DNA of 64,000 bases from Flammula alnicola (GCA_015499995.1 JADNRV010000087.1:164541-228540); one strand, 5' to 3'. Positions 12,085 through 23,964 are shown, counted from the first letter of the stretch. Notes: generated by a model from the letters alone, not told the origin. Numbers and translations: made by a program.

Positions 12085-13128
12085 CTACGATCTCTTTAGC
12101 CGCTTTGACCTCCTCAACGGCGAACCGTCATTCAACTCCAGCCTCAGCCTCTTCGACTCCTCAGCAGATAAATCGGATGCACGCGGCTTGCGACGACGCA
12201 TATTTCGAGGCTCGACAGGCTCGAAGTATTTCCTTCCCCAGACCGATGTGGACAAGCCTGATGCTGGGACCTGGATATCTCAGGTCAGTACATGTCCTTT
12301 CTTTGTTCAAGTGGTTTCGCTTACTGATATGGCACGACACCAGGCTCGCACACGTTCCAGTACCCGCTCGTTCTCAGGCAGGTGCATCGCGAAATGAAGC
12401 ATGAAATCGAGCATCATCGGGCGAGATTGCCAAAATTTGGACTCGGGCGCGACGAGTTGGATCCACCCCGGTGCGAGCGTATCCCCCTTCTCGCCGGTAT
12501 ATTTGGCAATGACGATTGTTGGGCTTTCGCTGTAGTAGGCCAGGAAGCCCGCGGTTGGAGGGACATGCACCTTCAGGTACAAGGTGAAGTCGTCGGGGTC
12601 GCCGAATATACCCTCCACAAGTCCCTGGAAAGGGATGGAAAGAATGCCAGTCAGCGAAATACAGTGAGTTTTGATTGTGCTTACCTCTTTAACCTTAACA
12701 TTCAACTGACATTCCACCTTATCAGACCAAAGGATATACTCAAGAGCCCGGTAGTGGGTCAAGGATTCGTCGCGCGTTGGGGGGTTGGTATCTATCATCC
12801 CCTTCTCGATCCACGTGTCGAGCACAGAGGGCAGCCCATTTTTCAGACGGTAATTCCGGATCTGCGTCCTGGTTCTGAGTTCCGGGATGGGATTGAGGCG
12901 GCGAACACGTATGATTGGGTAATAGGGCTCGTCATTGAGGGCAAACGGGCGCCTGATAGGCTTGTTGGACTGTAGTTGTGAGTTAGCGCATCGTTTGCAA
13001 GCAGGCTTGTGGGACATACTCGGGCATACATGGTTTGGGGTGGTGGTAGTAGTCAGAGATAAAGGGACTTGGGAGAAAAGATTGCGAGCCCGAGCAGGTG
13101 CTAGTGTAGGACTTTCTATAAGTACCAT
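12085..13128 (-). CDS. Hypothetical protein with basic C-terminus
   Basis: The main frame starts at 13128 (MVLIESPTL); an alternative start MYAR at 13031, followed by an intron, also fits. Two introns are supported. One of 60 nt near 12625-12684 (GTAAGC..CTGAC..TTTCCAG) lies inside the open frame. One near 12275-12320 leads to a last exon reading VPASGLSTSVWGRKYFEPVE and then a nuclear-localisation-like tail (NMRRRKPR, LRRSKRLKRS) with the stop at 12085. The protein is about 300 residues with no signal peptide or membrane segment. I do not recognise the family. The core has many Tyr, Phe and Pro residues and a predicted beta-rich middle (DDFTLYLKVHVPPTAGFLAY). Its 3-prime end abuts the GH62 relic. 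Confidence 0.55.
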
Positions 13129-13430
13129 TTTTCACCAATAGTAGCTGTAGTAGCATACTATAGGTGTTGTTTGGGTATATTCTATCAGTCGGAAATAGGA
13201 TGTCTCTATTTTTGACCTATTGAGGGTACTATGTTTACGATTTGTAATCTATCGGCCCGATAGTGGCTACCTTTAGCTCACACATTGAGTGTTTGCTATT
13301 ATTCACCTAAAGCATCCCTCTATTTTCACAATTGGTATGATTTACCTATCTATAAGTATGATACATGACTTATGGTACCTATAGTCACCCCCCTATATTT
13401 TGGGCAAAACGCAGTGAGTTGTACCCTATA
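13129..13430. other. AT-rich intergenic sequence, no gene seen
   Basis: Short CTATTT and ATAGTGGC-like motifs recur, reminiscent of 3160-3440, but no clear alignment can be claimed by eye. Confidence 0.3.
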
Positions 13431-13439
13431 CCAACTTTT

Positions 13440-13480
13440 GGATAAAACTATTCAGAAACCCCCTTTCTGCGAGAAACCCC
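13440..13480 (+). repeat. Left terminal inverted repeat of the Mutator-like element
   Basis: 41 bp identical to the reverse complement of 14035-14075. The 9-bp target duplication is immediately outside at 13431-13439. Confidence 0.92.
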
Positions 13481-14034
13481 AATGCTTATATAGAAACCCC
13501 GTTTCTGGGAGAACAAACAACGTCGGCAGAAATGCCGAGATTTAAACTCCGAAGCGTTGTACCCGACTTTCGCCACACGTGACTTTGTGGCAAAACGCAT
13601 CGGAAGATGCATAAGAGCGGAATGGCTGGTGCAGAGGTGGTTTTCTGTCTTCACTGATAGATGGCGACAGCGCTCAGGGGACCATTGGAGGCCTCAACAC
13701 CTTCTTAGTCGGCAAAAACATTCAGATGACGCATCTGCAGATTGAATTCAGATAAATATAAGTACTGAAAGAGAGAATTAGAAAGGATCCCAACAAATAT
13801 AACAAAGGTGTACCATAAGAATTTATACTAATCTAATGAGGATAAAAGAAAGGCCAAGTGGTGGTTGAAATCGACGACGGGAACTTGAAGGAGAGGCAGT
13901 CTCAGAAATGCCTCTCATAAGACATGTTCGGCATCACACGGCAAGGTCACCCTCGGCATTGGTCGGCAACAAGCAAGCTCATTTGTATGTAAACAATGAC
14001 TTTATGGGGTTTCTCGCTTAAAGTGTAGAAACCC

Positions 14035-14075
14035 GGGGTTTCTCGCAGAAAGGGGGTTTCTGAATAGTTTTATCC
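14035..14075 (-). repeat. Right terminal inverted repeat of the Mutator-like element
   Basis: Reverse complement of the left repeat, followed by the second copy of the 9-bp target duplication at 14076-14084. Confidence 0.92.
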
Positions 14076-14084
14076 CCAACTTTT

Positions 14085-14580
14085 TGATACCTTTTCCCTC
14101 ATCAACACGACGTGTGGAGACCGGACACAATGTTGTGTCATCGCGAGACGATGATTACAGGGGGAACAAACAATTGCAAATAACACACGAATTTGGCGGG
14201 CGTTGCCTGTCCCCACACTATGGCAAACGATGCAGCTATGTGCCAATGCAACAAGGCACGACTGAGCCACCCGCAATAACTCCCGGAGTACTTGTAGGCA
14301 ACGCAGATCAACATAAGCAGATGCGGCATCGATGTAAACAACCGGAGCTTATATTCCACAACAAAGCTTGGCAGGTAACTACGAGCCGGACGTTTTTTCC
14401 TGATGCACCATGGTTGATCAAGATCTCTGTTCAAACTTCACGACCTCGCTCGTTCGCCAAATGACAAACAGCAAAGGGTAAGTAATGTTCATAGTCAACA
14501 TATATCACTAAGATGTAACCACTTTCTATGTAGGCATTCGATGCTCAAAACACACGAACAGCGGCCATGTCACACCTCCC
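14085..14580. other. Intergenic, no gene seen
   Basis: Only short overlapping frames on both strands. Without the Mutator-like insertion this would be continuous with 13129-13430. Confidence 0.3.
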
Positions 14581-16006
14581 TTACTTCGTCCTCTTCGCCG
14601 CAATGCGAGCGGATCTCCTGGGCGGCATCACTTTCGGTGTTGCTTGATTTGCCGCATGGGTATGAGATGAACCCTGCAGACCCGCCTTTGCCGAACCAGC
14701 ATTGGAAGCACCAGATGACGATGATCCCGAGGATCTTGCTGAGCTGTGTCGGCCAGGCTTCAAGTTGTGCTGCGGACGCGCCTTGGCCGAACCAGCATCG
14801 GATTCACCAGATGACGATGACCCCGAGGATCTTGCTGAGCTGTGTCGGCCAGGCTTCAAGTTGTGCTGCGGACGCGCCTTGGCCGAACCAGCATCGGATT
14901 CACCAGATGACGATGACCCCGAGGATCCTGCTGGGCTGTGTCGGCCAGGCTTCAGGTTGTGCTGCGGACGCGCCTTGGCCGAACCAGCATCGGATTCACC
15001 AGATGACGATGACCCCGAGGATCTTGCTGGGCTGTGTCGGCCAGGCTTCAAGTTGTGCTGCGGATGCGCCTTGGCCGAACCAGCATCGGATTCACCAGAT
15101 GACGATGACCCCGAGGATCCTTCTGGGCTGGGTTGGCCAGGCTTCAAGATCTTTGCGTTTTCCATCGTGGTACGAAGTGCCTCACGGAAAGTTTTATCCT
15201 TCAAGTCTTGCTTGTGCTTTGCAAGTCCAAAAATTGGTTAAAGACGAAGTTACCAGTAGTCGGAAATAAACTCACATCTTTGAATGCTTTGTCGAGGCTT
15301 TTAGCAGTCTTCCTGGCAGTTCTGTAGCTGAGGAGGGCATATTCATCGCGGGGATTCTTAGGGGCGATGCCTTTGCCTTTCATCCCTTGCTTAACCAACT
15401 GGCCTTTCTATAAAGGAGTGAGTCGCAGTCAATACATATGTCAGGAGGTTAAGAGTCTTACTCCTCGATTGACATCTGAAGGGACTGGCGCCATATTTCC
15501 TGCACCATTCATGATGCTTGTGACCTCCTTCCGGAGATCCTTATGCAGATCGCTGAGTGAAAAAACGATGGTTAGGCGGTGCCGCATGATGAGCATGAAT
15601 ACGTACTTGAATTTAAGGCCATGTTCTTGAAAAAGATGCTTCTCGAACATCTGATGTTCAAAGACATGATCTGCAATCGGAACAAAGAAGGTCAGTAAGA
15701 ACAGCAGTCTGACATCCGGAAGAACATACCAGCATCGGTATGCGGGATCATTAGCCTCTTCTTCCCGTTGGAGGGTCGGTCTTCCTCCTTCAGCTTTTCG
15801 CGAGTAACGCCGCCTGTCTGATCGAACTTGTATGCATAGGCGTGATTTTCAGAATTCTTTCGATAGGTCTTGCTGGAAACTCTTGCCCCAGTGCGCGCTC
15901 GTCTCTCCAATTCATCTGACGACGGTGGGATAGCAAGTGCAACACAGCCGAAAGAGAGTGCAGACTGAACGACGATGAAGGTGGATAGGATCAGCGACCA
16001 GCGCAT
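14581..16006 (-). CDS. Secreted protein with 32-residue C-terminal repeats and basic tail
   Basis: Five exons with consistent splice phases: about 15728-16006, 15607-15669, 15472-15552, 15275-15409 and 14581-15219. The N-terminus MRWSLILSTFIVVQSALSFG is a typical signal peptide, and ERRARTGAR is a possible dibasic processing site. The middle reads DADHVFEHQMFEKHLFQEHG. The last exon holds about five repeats of 32 residues containing LKPGRHSPARSSGSSSSGES, and the protein ends MPPRRSARIAAKRTK. Agaricomycetes have many small secreted proteins with an ADHVxExQ segment, but I know no activity. The signal peptide implies secretion or vacuolar delivery, while the basic Ser/Gly repeats suggest binding of an acidic partner (inference). 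Repeat copy number probably varies between strains. Confidence 0.75.
14683..15160. repeat. 96-bp coding minisatellite, about five copies
   Basis: CCAGATGACGATGA recurs at 14711, 14807, 14903, 14999 and 15095, an exact 96-bp period equal to 32 codons. Copies differ by only a few bases, the outer two being most diverged, as expected for unequal crossing-over. Confidence 0.95.
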
Positions 16007-16926
16007 GATTGAGAGGATAGAGAATAGTGGTTTGTTGAAAAGGACCAGCCTGTCAGAGCCAGTATTCCGACGATTGGTATTTATTGGATTGTACTAGGTG
16101 CTTTTAATTAGAATGGTCCGCCGAGAACTTGGGTGCGATGAATCATAACGCGAGAGTTTTGTTCCGGAGACGGGCATTCCAGGGATAAATTATTGACAGG
16201 TGTTCTAGCAGCAGATGCGCCCACAGTTGTTATCATTGATGATGCTGTATCTGGTGTTGTGGGCTTCAATCACACACAGCGCCCACAGACTTCCATTACG
16301 CGACATCATATTTATCGTGCTATTGTGTGTATTTCATGTTATTGTGTATACTCGTATTTCGTAAAGACCAGGTCATGAGCGGGTTCAGATCTGGAAAGAG
16401 GAAAGAACGCTTCCATACCCCTATCACAACAAGCGCCCGACCTCCGAGTCGCGTTGAGTCTAATTTGGCATCTACATCACTTGGTGCGCTCCCAGCTGCG
16501 CCTTCTCTCAACCACCACCACCGAGTCGCAGTGTACGTATATCGGATAATCAGAATCCGTGCAACCTATGATTGCAAGGCAAAACCATAGGTTTGGTGCG
16601 ACTCAGTGCAAGTATCGCCACGATGAGGCCAAAGGCACGCTTCGAGTGAGTGTTTTTCATTTCTTTCAATATCGTCATCTTTTATGATCTAGCTGAGAGC
16701 CTTCGTTTTTGAAACAGAGAAACCAAGTGGCGTGGGCAGGGCCGAAATCCAACACCGCATGATTGAACGAGGCCCGATATGAATCAATGTGTGTATTCCA
16801 GAATTCAAAAATGTATTACAGCGATACTGGAGTATATATATACTAGATGGTAATTTATCTACAAATACAGCGTCAACGTGCGGCGGTGGCGCTAGCGATA
16901 TCTCAAATGCGCAGACCGGGAGCGAG
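16007..16926. other. Intergenic region between the secreted-protein gene and RFC1
   Basis: Promoter side of the secreted-protein gene (minus strand) and 3-prime side of RFC1. A splice-like arrangement near 16645-16695 gives only a very short frame. No gene is supported. Confidence 0.4.
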
Positions 16927-19900
16927 CTATTTCTTCGCAGCACGCGTTCTTTTCTTCGTGGCTTTGATGAGCGAATCTTTGGTGACATCATCCAAGTCTT
17001 TGCTTTTCGCCTCGTCATCGGATGCCTCTTCAATCACGTCCTCAACCTGGACGGATACAATGTCGTCAGGAAAAATCATCGCTTCCGAGATCAGCGAGCA
17101 CTTACATAGGCCTCCTCGAGATCTGGAGCGGGTTCACCGGCGATTTTCTTTGCTAATTTGCCTAGGTCTTCGGCCTTGTGGAAGGGTATAGGATGCTCAG
17201 TCGAGTTGTACCTAGATGCGCAGATAAAGGATGTCATGAAACAAGATCGGAAAATATGACGCCCTGAATGCTCACTTTCTTGTCAAGGTGGTCTTCGTAG
17301 CCGCGGAGATTTTCTTTAGAACGGCATCGTCTTTCTTCTCACCAACACCGAGCTCCACGATGGTATCCCAATCTTCCTTGGAAATATAATACTCGTCCAT
17401 TTGCTCAATAACTTCTGGCACGGCGCTCTGTCAGAGGCAACGCAAGTCAGTGTCGTTTGACATGGCAAATAAGACAGGAACACACAGCGCCGACATCCAT
17501 GAGCGGCTGGATGATATGAGGAAACAGCGCAGGGATATACGACTGCCGAATTTCAGTCTTATCACCTGATACCTTCAGGCGCATGCGGATCTGAACATCG
17601 CCAAGTTGTCGAGCCAGTTTATTCTGTTTCGAATTCTGGCCAAGCCATCTGTAACAAACACGTGTTGAGTATCATAAGATATATACGACTGTGGACACGG
17701 ACTGTGGGAACGACATGGCATTAGGTCCACCATAGCTTATTCCGCCACCGTACAACAGCGACGTCGGCGTGACAGTGGAACAGATTGCGTGTAGTGGCAT
17801 TAACCCCCAGTGTTGTTCGGGCCTGAATGAATGCATATATGCCGTCCGGTCAATATTTGACGTTGAGGATACATCCACAAACGAGCGTACCCATGGATGA
17901 GCGCATCGACAAGATCGCCATCTGAGATGGACGACGCAGCTCGGTCCATCAATTGAAGTTCCTTCAGGATCTTCTCTGGTCCGTCAAGATTTCTAACCCG
18001 TGCGGGCGTAGTCTTAAGGTAATTTTCCTGCCAGAAGAAAAACAGTTAGGCGGGTTCAAAAATGATAAGGATTTGTCCCTTGCCTGTATGAAAAGAGGTA
18101 CGAAGGAGTGATCCTGGAAGTAATATTCCATCTTATCACCTAATGTTTCTCGTGACGTCGACGAGTAAACATATGGTCCCAGGAGTTTGGAAGTAATATC
18201 GAAAGGAGTCATGATCGAATGCTTTTGGTTCATCCTAGCACTATAGAAGGAAAGTCACATACGATGAAAACGGACACTTCACTAGCTTTAGCGTGGACAC
18301 TTACAGGTCCTTGCCTTCATCGAAGTCCATGGCATCGTTCGACAGCTTCCACGTTGAAAGCATATTTAGCACTTGACGGATATCGGACTGTGCCCCGTTT
18401 ATAAGCTGATCGACGACGTTGGCAGGAATTTTCATCTTCTCCCTATAATTGGGTAAGTATCGGTCAACATGCGATTTATTGGGCCGGCACTCACTTGAAA
18501 GCGATGCTTAGGATTCTCGACCTGATTGCCTGGGCCGGAGGTCTGCGAGTCGCTATCAATATCGTACGAAGAAAATTTCAAGCCAGAATGAGGCGTACTT
18601 GTGGAATGGCAGACTATAGGTGGTAGCAATCAACGGTTTCAGTTTCTGAGCTCCTCTGTCGTTCGCAATGCAAATAATAGGGATCTAAAAAGATTCCACT
18701 TCTTGAAAATTCTGTCAAGGCTGAAATAAGATGTCGGGACGAACCTTCGTCTTCCTGATCAAGGCGTTGAGAGCACCTACACCCCCTCGATCGCCCGCTG
18801 ACATACCGTCAACCTCATCCATAATGAGGCACGATTTGTCAGTGATCGTTACACCTAGCGAATTCGTTTCCTAGAGGCGACGACGTCAGCTATGAATACG
18901 CCTTCATGGAATCGAAGGGAAAGGACGTACGTGGCCGCCCATGATATAACCATCGAGAGAGGTGTTGTTGACGTTCATTCCGCTCTAACATCAAGCTTAT
19001 GAGTACGATCGGTCGAAGAAAAGATCACTGTTACATACTTCCACCAACTTCTTGCTTCGCGAGTCACTGGCATTCATCTCAATGGGAGTGAACCCTTCGA
19101 GCTTAGCACAAAGGTGCGCGCTAGTCGTCTTGCCGATGCCAGGGGATCCGGTAATCAGGACTGCACGGAAAACGTTCATGCCGCTCTTTCCAGGTTTCTT
19201 GAACCCCGACTTTAGACTTGTCGGCCTGCATTGTAGGAAATGTAAATAGTACTATTCAACGAAGCAAAAGAGGACAACGCACCAATCGTGTAACCATTGC
19301 TGCAGCTTCTCCACCTGTCCTTTATTGCCACAGATCTCCTTCAAATTATGTGGCGCATACCGCGTAGTCCACAGCTGCGTCGACGGGTCAACCGCCTTCC
19401 CATCATGCGCCGCACTGTGCTCCTTCTGCTCCTTCTGCTCTCTCTTCTCCATTTCCTTCGCCGCCTTCTTGATATCTTCCTGCTCCTTCTCCATCTTCTT
19501 CTTTGTCTTTTCGTCGACTTTCCCGTTCCCAAGGCCTTTGCGTGTGCCTATGAGGTCCAAAAATTCGTCTTCTGTCAGCGTCTTGATACCATGCTTCTTG
19601 ATGGCAGCGAGCTTGCTGGGCCCGGCATTGTCGCCTAGAACCACGTAATCGGTCTTACTGGATGGCTGCAGAACGACGCGACTGTAACAACCAGAAGTCT
19701 CAGAAAATGGTTTAGCTGCTAAAGTAATTAAGACAGACCCGCCAAAGCGTTTTCCGAGTTCAATAGCTTCATCACGAGAGAAACTGCTCAATTCTCCGGT
19801 GAAAACCAAGGATAGGCCGGCCAACGCGTCCGAAGCACCATCAGGAACCTCTTTGGAACCATGAGCTACTGGACCAGCTAGTTGAGCTGCTTTCTTGGCT

Positions 19901-21062
19901 GCCCAGCTACGAGAGAAACTCGATCAGGCATAGAACTGACATAAAAAAGACGGAAACACGCACTTGAATTTCTTCGCTGCCTCCTTTGCACGACTCTTGC
20001 TATCTTCCACCTTCTCCTTCGACGAACTAGCCGTTGCTTCCTTCCTCTTGTCCGACTTTGATGAGCTTGCCGCCGGAGCCTTCTTGGCTGCATGTTGACG
20101 TTTCTTTGGTTTGACATCCTCGTCGTCGTCCACCACAAAGCCGTCATCGTCCCCTTCGCTTTCTGCCGGTGATTCCATGTCAAAATCTTCATCATCCTCA
20201 CGCTTGGCAGGCTTCGTTTTACTCGTGGATGCCCTGGGTTTCGCTGTGGAAGACTTCGATGACGCGAGTGCTGCTTTCTTCTTTGGGGGAGACGAGCCTT
20301 GCGGTTCGTCTTCATCACTCGATATAATTGCTGTCGACTTTTTGCGCTTTAGAGTAGTTTCCTTTTTCCTGTAAAAGGGATACATATGAGATGAAATTTG
20401 AGTATTGCGAGTAAAAGGACTAACGGCGATGGCGTTGAGGGTATTTTGTTGTCCTCTACGTGCGATTCAAGTCATATACACCGCAAAAGTTACTTGGGCT
20501 TCCAAAGACATACCTTCTTCACTAGACAAAATGGCGGTAACTTTCTTGGTTTTGGGTTTGGCGGGTGTAGGTTTTTTTGACGGCACCAAGGGCTCATCAT
20601 CACTATCGTCGATGAACATTACATCGTGGCTTTTCTTTGAACTTTATGAAGATTGAGCATAAAACAGAGATGCAGAAACTGTTCACGAACGCGACTGCGG
20701 TGGCTTTACTGGCTCTATGAATACCCAAAAGTAAGCCAAGCGCGTCAGAGCTGACAGAAAATGAGGGACACACCTATTATCGTCTGGGAAGACAAATTGG
20801 TTGGGTTGTTATTTCCATAGATACAGGAATACATTTCTTACTGGTCAGTGCAGTTTGACTTTTCTGCGATGCAAGATTCGATGGCTAAAACTCCAAGTCA
20901 GCGACGCGTTCTCCATCCACATGACTGGGTACGCACCTGCGAAGATGTGGTGGCTTTAGCGATAACTTTTGGCTGACTTCCTGTTGGACCAAAGAACATA
21001 TGTAGATTGTTTCCTGGTTTTCCGCCTTTGGTGGCCTTTATGACTTTGGTTTGAGGAGCCAT
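16927..21062 (-). CDS. RFC1: Replication factor C large subunit (clamp loader subunit 1)
   Basis: The start at 21062 gives MAPQTKVIKATKGG, with a PIP-box-like NNLHMFFG segment. Several small exons follow, then a long Ser/Lys/acidic linker (about 19960-20370). A BRCT domain begins at LAGLSLVFTGELSSFSRDEA (near 19820) and includes GKRFGG. The clamp-loader start is QLWTTRYAPHNLKEICGNKG (near 19340). The Walker A loop is GSPGIGKTTSAHLCAKLEGF (near 19120-19160), followed by IEMNASDSRSKK. The Walker B region (Asp-Glu-Val-Asp-Gly) is readable near 18790-18820. The C-terminal RFC1 domain runs to ATKKRTRAAKK at 16927. The protein loads PCNA onto primer-template junctions with RFC2-5 in the nucleus. 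It faces the F-box gene across about 270 bp. Exon edges in the 20.4-20.9 kb section are approximate. Confidence 0.93.
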
Positions 21063-21330
21063 GTTAGCTAGCTGGATGAGAGTAAGAATGAGACTGGCGA
21101 GCGTCACACGTTGAATAATCATCGTGTGACGGCACGCGTTTTGATGTGACACGCTGTACGCCAAGCTTGCGCGATTTTGCTCAACTTCAACTGGTAACAA
21201 GTACTGTAACTCGACTCTTGACTTACTTTGTATTCAGTGAGTACCAAATTTTCTTTCACTTTTTTTAACACTCACTCCCAAACATCTCTTTGCCTTAGGT
21301 GAAATTGGACCCGGATTCCTCACAGTACCC
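21063..21330. promoter_or_regulatory. Shared divergent promoter region of RFC1 and the F-box gene
   Basis: Two start codons on opposite strands lie 268 bp apart with nothing coding between them, so both promoters must lie here. ACGCGT-type hexamers resembling the yeast MCB (MluI cell-cycle box) sites of replication genes are not exact in this interval: GACGGCACGCGTTTTG at 21127-21142 contains CACGCGT. Cell-cycle control is only a suggestion. Confidence 0.45.
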
Positions 21331-22254
21331 ATGTCAATAGATAACGGCCTTTCGGCAGAGCTTGCGACTCTCACACTTCCTCTAGAACTTGTCGACCATA
21401 TCCTTCAATATGCTTGCATCCTTTCGACGTCGTTCTGTCTGGCTCTGAGCCAGCTTTCTAAATGGACCCGGCAGCTCGCATTGCCCTATCTCTATTCAAC
21501 CATTATCATAAAGAAACTTCGGACCGCTACGGTTCTTCCTCATATCCTTCAGACGACGCCATATCACTCTCCAATACCTGCCTTTCTTCCGAAAGTCCAC
21601 GTGCGAAGCCTTTGGATCGAAGCCGTGTCCAATCGAACCCTTGAGTTCTTTCGCTATTGCGATAATGCTTCCAACATTGCTTTAAACAACGACAATTTCC
21701 TTTGGCTAGTCCAGGCCTCATCATCCGCACAGAATCGGATGCCATTTTTGTCAGGACAGTTGTCAGGACAGTCCATCCTCCGCAAGCCGGACCTTCATCT
21801 CCTTATGTTGGATGCCAAAAGACCGGACTGGTCTCTGGCGCCCCTAGCGGATAGCGACCCTTCCCCTTTATTCAATAAGATTACTCATCTTCGGATTGGG
21901 AGGATCGGTCCCTACACTAGCCATCTAGACCTTGCCCATTTCAAGCGCCTTTCTCATATCGCCATACCATACCATTTTCCACAACAACAGCCACTGTCAG
22001 AGCTCTTACGCGTATTCGACTTTCCGTCCACCATCTTTCTCGTTGTTGTGCTCGTGAAGGACGCGTTATCTGAACTCGAATACAGAAATGCGCTAGAATG
22101 GATTATCGAGACTCGCACAGCCAATCCGAAGGTTTACGCCATTGCGTCGGAAGATCAGGATCTACAAAAGGAATGGGAAGAGGAAGCGCGGCGCGGACTG
22201 GACATCTGGAGTAAAGCTGAGATGTTCACTCAAACATTAACATCTCAACCGTGA
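21331..22254 (+). CDS. F-box-like protein
   Basis: Single uninterrupted frame of 307 residues. The N-terminus has an F-box-like core, LTLPLELVDHILQYA, followed by SKWTRQLALPYLYSTIIIKK, the pattern seen in the large agaricomycete F-box family. The rest is variable, with leucine-rich stretches and a C-terminal helical segment (QKEWEEEARRGLDIW). F-box proteins bind Skp1 and recruit substrates to SCF ubiquitin ligases; the substrate here is unknown. It is divergent from RFC1. Confidence 0.75.
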   Translation: MSIDNGLSAELATLTLPLELVDHILQYACILSTSFCLALSQLSKWTRQLALPYLYSTIIIKKLRTATVLPHILQTTPYHSPIPAFLPKVHVRSLWIEAVSNRTLEFFRYCDNASNIALNNDNFLWLVQASSSAQNRMPFLSGQLSGQSILRKPDLHLLMLDAKRPDWSLAPLADSDPSPLFNKITHLRIGRIGPYTSHLDLAHFKRLSHIAIPYHFPQQQPLSELLRVFDFPSTIFLVVVLVKDALSELEYRNALEWIIETRTANPKVYAIASEDQDLQKEWEEEARRGLDIWSKAEMFTQTLTSQP

Positions 22255-22790
22255 GTCGATTCCCGAGAAAAAAGGAGTTTATACTAATCGCCAAATCTTC
22301 AGATGAACGGGCCATATGCAGTTATCATGACATTGATCCTTATATCGCAAAAAAAAAAGATGACATACTATTCATTCGCTTAAGCTTTACTGCGCTGCCA
22401 GGTCAGGTCGATGAATTGATTTTGGTCTCCCCATGCGGCTCAGCAGGAGTGCCTCGCAAATTCGAACGTTTCGGAAAGGCATGTGTCCCAGATATTCCCG
22501 AATTTGAATAGTTTGGGAATGACGGAGTAATTGGGCGCGCGATGATCTCCTCAAAGTCGGGTTCGACCGAATCTACCATGGAATTCCTCACCGCATTCCC
22601 GCCTCGAGGCGGTCCATTCAAATATCGGCGCCATCACGGGAATGGTGGCTGGCAGCCACAGGGGCCTTCAAAGATAAAGTCATCGTGCACGTAAATGACC
22701 CCCTTCTCCCAGAACCGATGTTCTACCTGAACAAACGAATAGACTCATACGGTTCTAAAGCTGCCCCATTTTTTTTCCCTACTCCGTAAA
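22255..22790 (+). other. Possible decayed paralogue of the upstream F-box gene
   Basis: Broken short frames follow the F-box stop, for example 22251-22511, then a run near 22640-22790 reading WWLAATGAFKDKVIVHVNDP. None forms a complete gene. They may be a degenerate tandem copy, but similarity by eye is weak. Confidence 0.25.
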
Positions 22791-23209
22791 TGACTTGACA
22801 TCGGAGTTCTCAATATATTCTGCGAAGTATTGAGATAACGTTTCTGGAACTTCCTTTACACTTAAGTACTAACGAAAAGGTCTTGCAGGCTTACGGGGCC
22901 TTACTCATGAAAGATTAGATATTTCCATGAGGATAACTGTGCAGAAATACATATGATTCAAAATATATGTTGCAAATATGCATTCGAATCGAGTGTTCCC
23001 GCGCCGTCGGAAGTCCGGAGCGCATTGTCAGTCATGTGATATCACGCGAAAACACTTCAGGACTCGGAGACTTTAGGGTTGCAAGTTGACAAGCGAGTTT
23101 ATCTTATCCTTTACTGTCGCTTTCCTTCCAGCCTCCAGACTACTTACCCTGTCGGTGACTTGATTTTCCATTAAAAGGGTGAATCTACTACACTCAAGTT
23201 CAGCTCATC
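22791..23209. other. Intergenic, nothing recognised
   Basis: AT-rich sequence with the promoter of the methyltransferase gene at its right end. Confidence 0.3.
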
Positions 23210-23964
23210 ATGTCACTTCTGAGGATCCCATTTTCTCTCTCTGTGATTTGGGCGGTACGTACGAGTATGACGGCCCCACAACCACCCCCTCAACTCCATG
23301 AACGCATGGGGCCTATTGGACCAGAAGTTTATTTAATGCCTAAACTTATCAAGGTCGGTAAATTACAAAGAACGTGGCGTCAGGGTATTAACCGCTAAAA
23401 TAGGCGTTCTTTTATCTCGCTGGACTAGCAGAAATCTCGGTCATCATGGCTAATTCATGCCGCGGAAACGCACTCTCCGAACGCGTTATCGCGATCCTAG
23501 TCCATCGCCTTTCGAGCCCCGACACTATCCGAATTACATGGCCTTTCCTCATCGCTTGGATATGCTCCATGTCAGGAGCGATGATTCGGCGGAGCTGTTA
23601 TCGAATCATGGGTGAACTGTTCACCTTTGAGATCAGCCTCCGAAAAAACCACAAACTGGTGACGTCCGGGCCATATGCCTTCGTTCGACACCCCAGCTAC
23701 AGTAGTGGCGCCCTAGCCCTTTTCGGCGCTCTTACATGCCATACCACTCCCGGGTCGTGGGCCTTCGAGTGCTCCGGAGTATTCCAACCTTCTTGGACAG
23801 GGCCCGTGATAGGTATGTGCTGGTTGATAGCTAGTATACTTTTCATGTTCGCTATCGTCCCAAGGCTGGACAAAGAGGATGCCATGCTGAAAGAGCGTTT
23901 CGGGACCCAGTGGGACGAATGGGCCAAACAAGTACCGTATAAACTGCTACCAGGAATATATTAG
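23210..23964 (+). CDS. Isoprenylcysteine O-methyltransferase family membrane protein
   Basis: Exon 1 from 23210 (MSLLRIPFSLSVIWAV) joins through a ~50-nt intron (about 23353-23402) to a long exon ending at 23964. The ICMT signature is present: NHKLVTSGPYAFVRHPSYSS (S-adenosylmethionine site), then EDAMLKERFGTQWDEWAKQV and PYKLLPGIY at the C-terminus. Several hydrophobic segments fit an integral ER membrane enzyme. True ICMT (Ste14) methylates the farnesylated cysteine of Ras and a-factor-type pheromones. Agaricomycetes have many shorter paralogues, and at about 200 residues this looks like one of them, so the substrate is uncertain. The donor site (GTCGGT) is slightly unusual. Confidence 0.85.

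Larger units (their letters stand above)
13440..14075. mobile_element. 636-bp non-autonomous Mutator-like element (MITE-like)
   Basis: Perfect 41-bp terminal inverted repeats lie at 13440-13480 and 14035-14075. The outer end reads GGATAAAACTATTCAGAAAC and continues into GAGAAACCCC motifs, and a weaker inverted similarity runs about 30 bp further inward. Both ends are flanked by an identical 9-bp direct repeat CCAACTTTT (13431-13439 and 14076-14084). A 9-bp target duplication with long terminal repeats is the signature of the Mutator (MULE) superfamily. The interior has only short frames with no transposase, so the element is non-autonomous and would depend on a transposase elsewhere. Perfect repeats suggest recent movement. 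Confidence 0.9.

Noticed and set aside
10089..13430. Right terminal repeat of the CACTA-type transposon
   Set aside because: No TAGTG end with inverse CGCGGTAATA-type repeats was found, so no right boundary is claimed.
14702..15269. Plus-strand Cys/Asp-rich repeat frames
   Set aside because: Shadows of the 96-bp minisatellite; the minus-strand gene has a signal peptide and clean introns, these have none.
19297..19648. Plus-strand Leu/Phe/Ser-rich frames opposite RFC1
   Set aside because: Antisense of the Lys/Glu-rich linker and BRCT region of RFC1.
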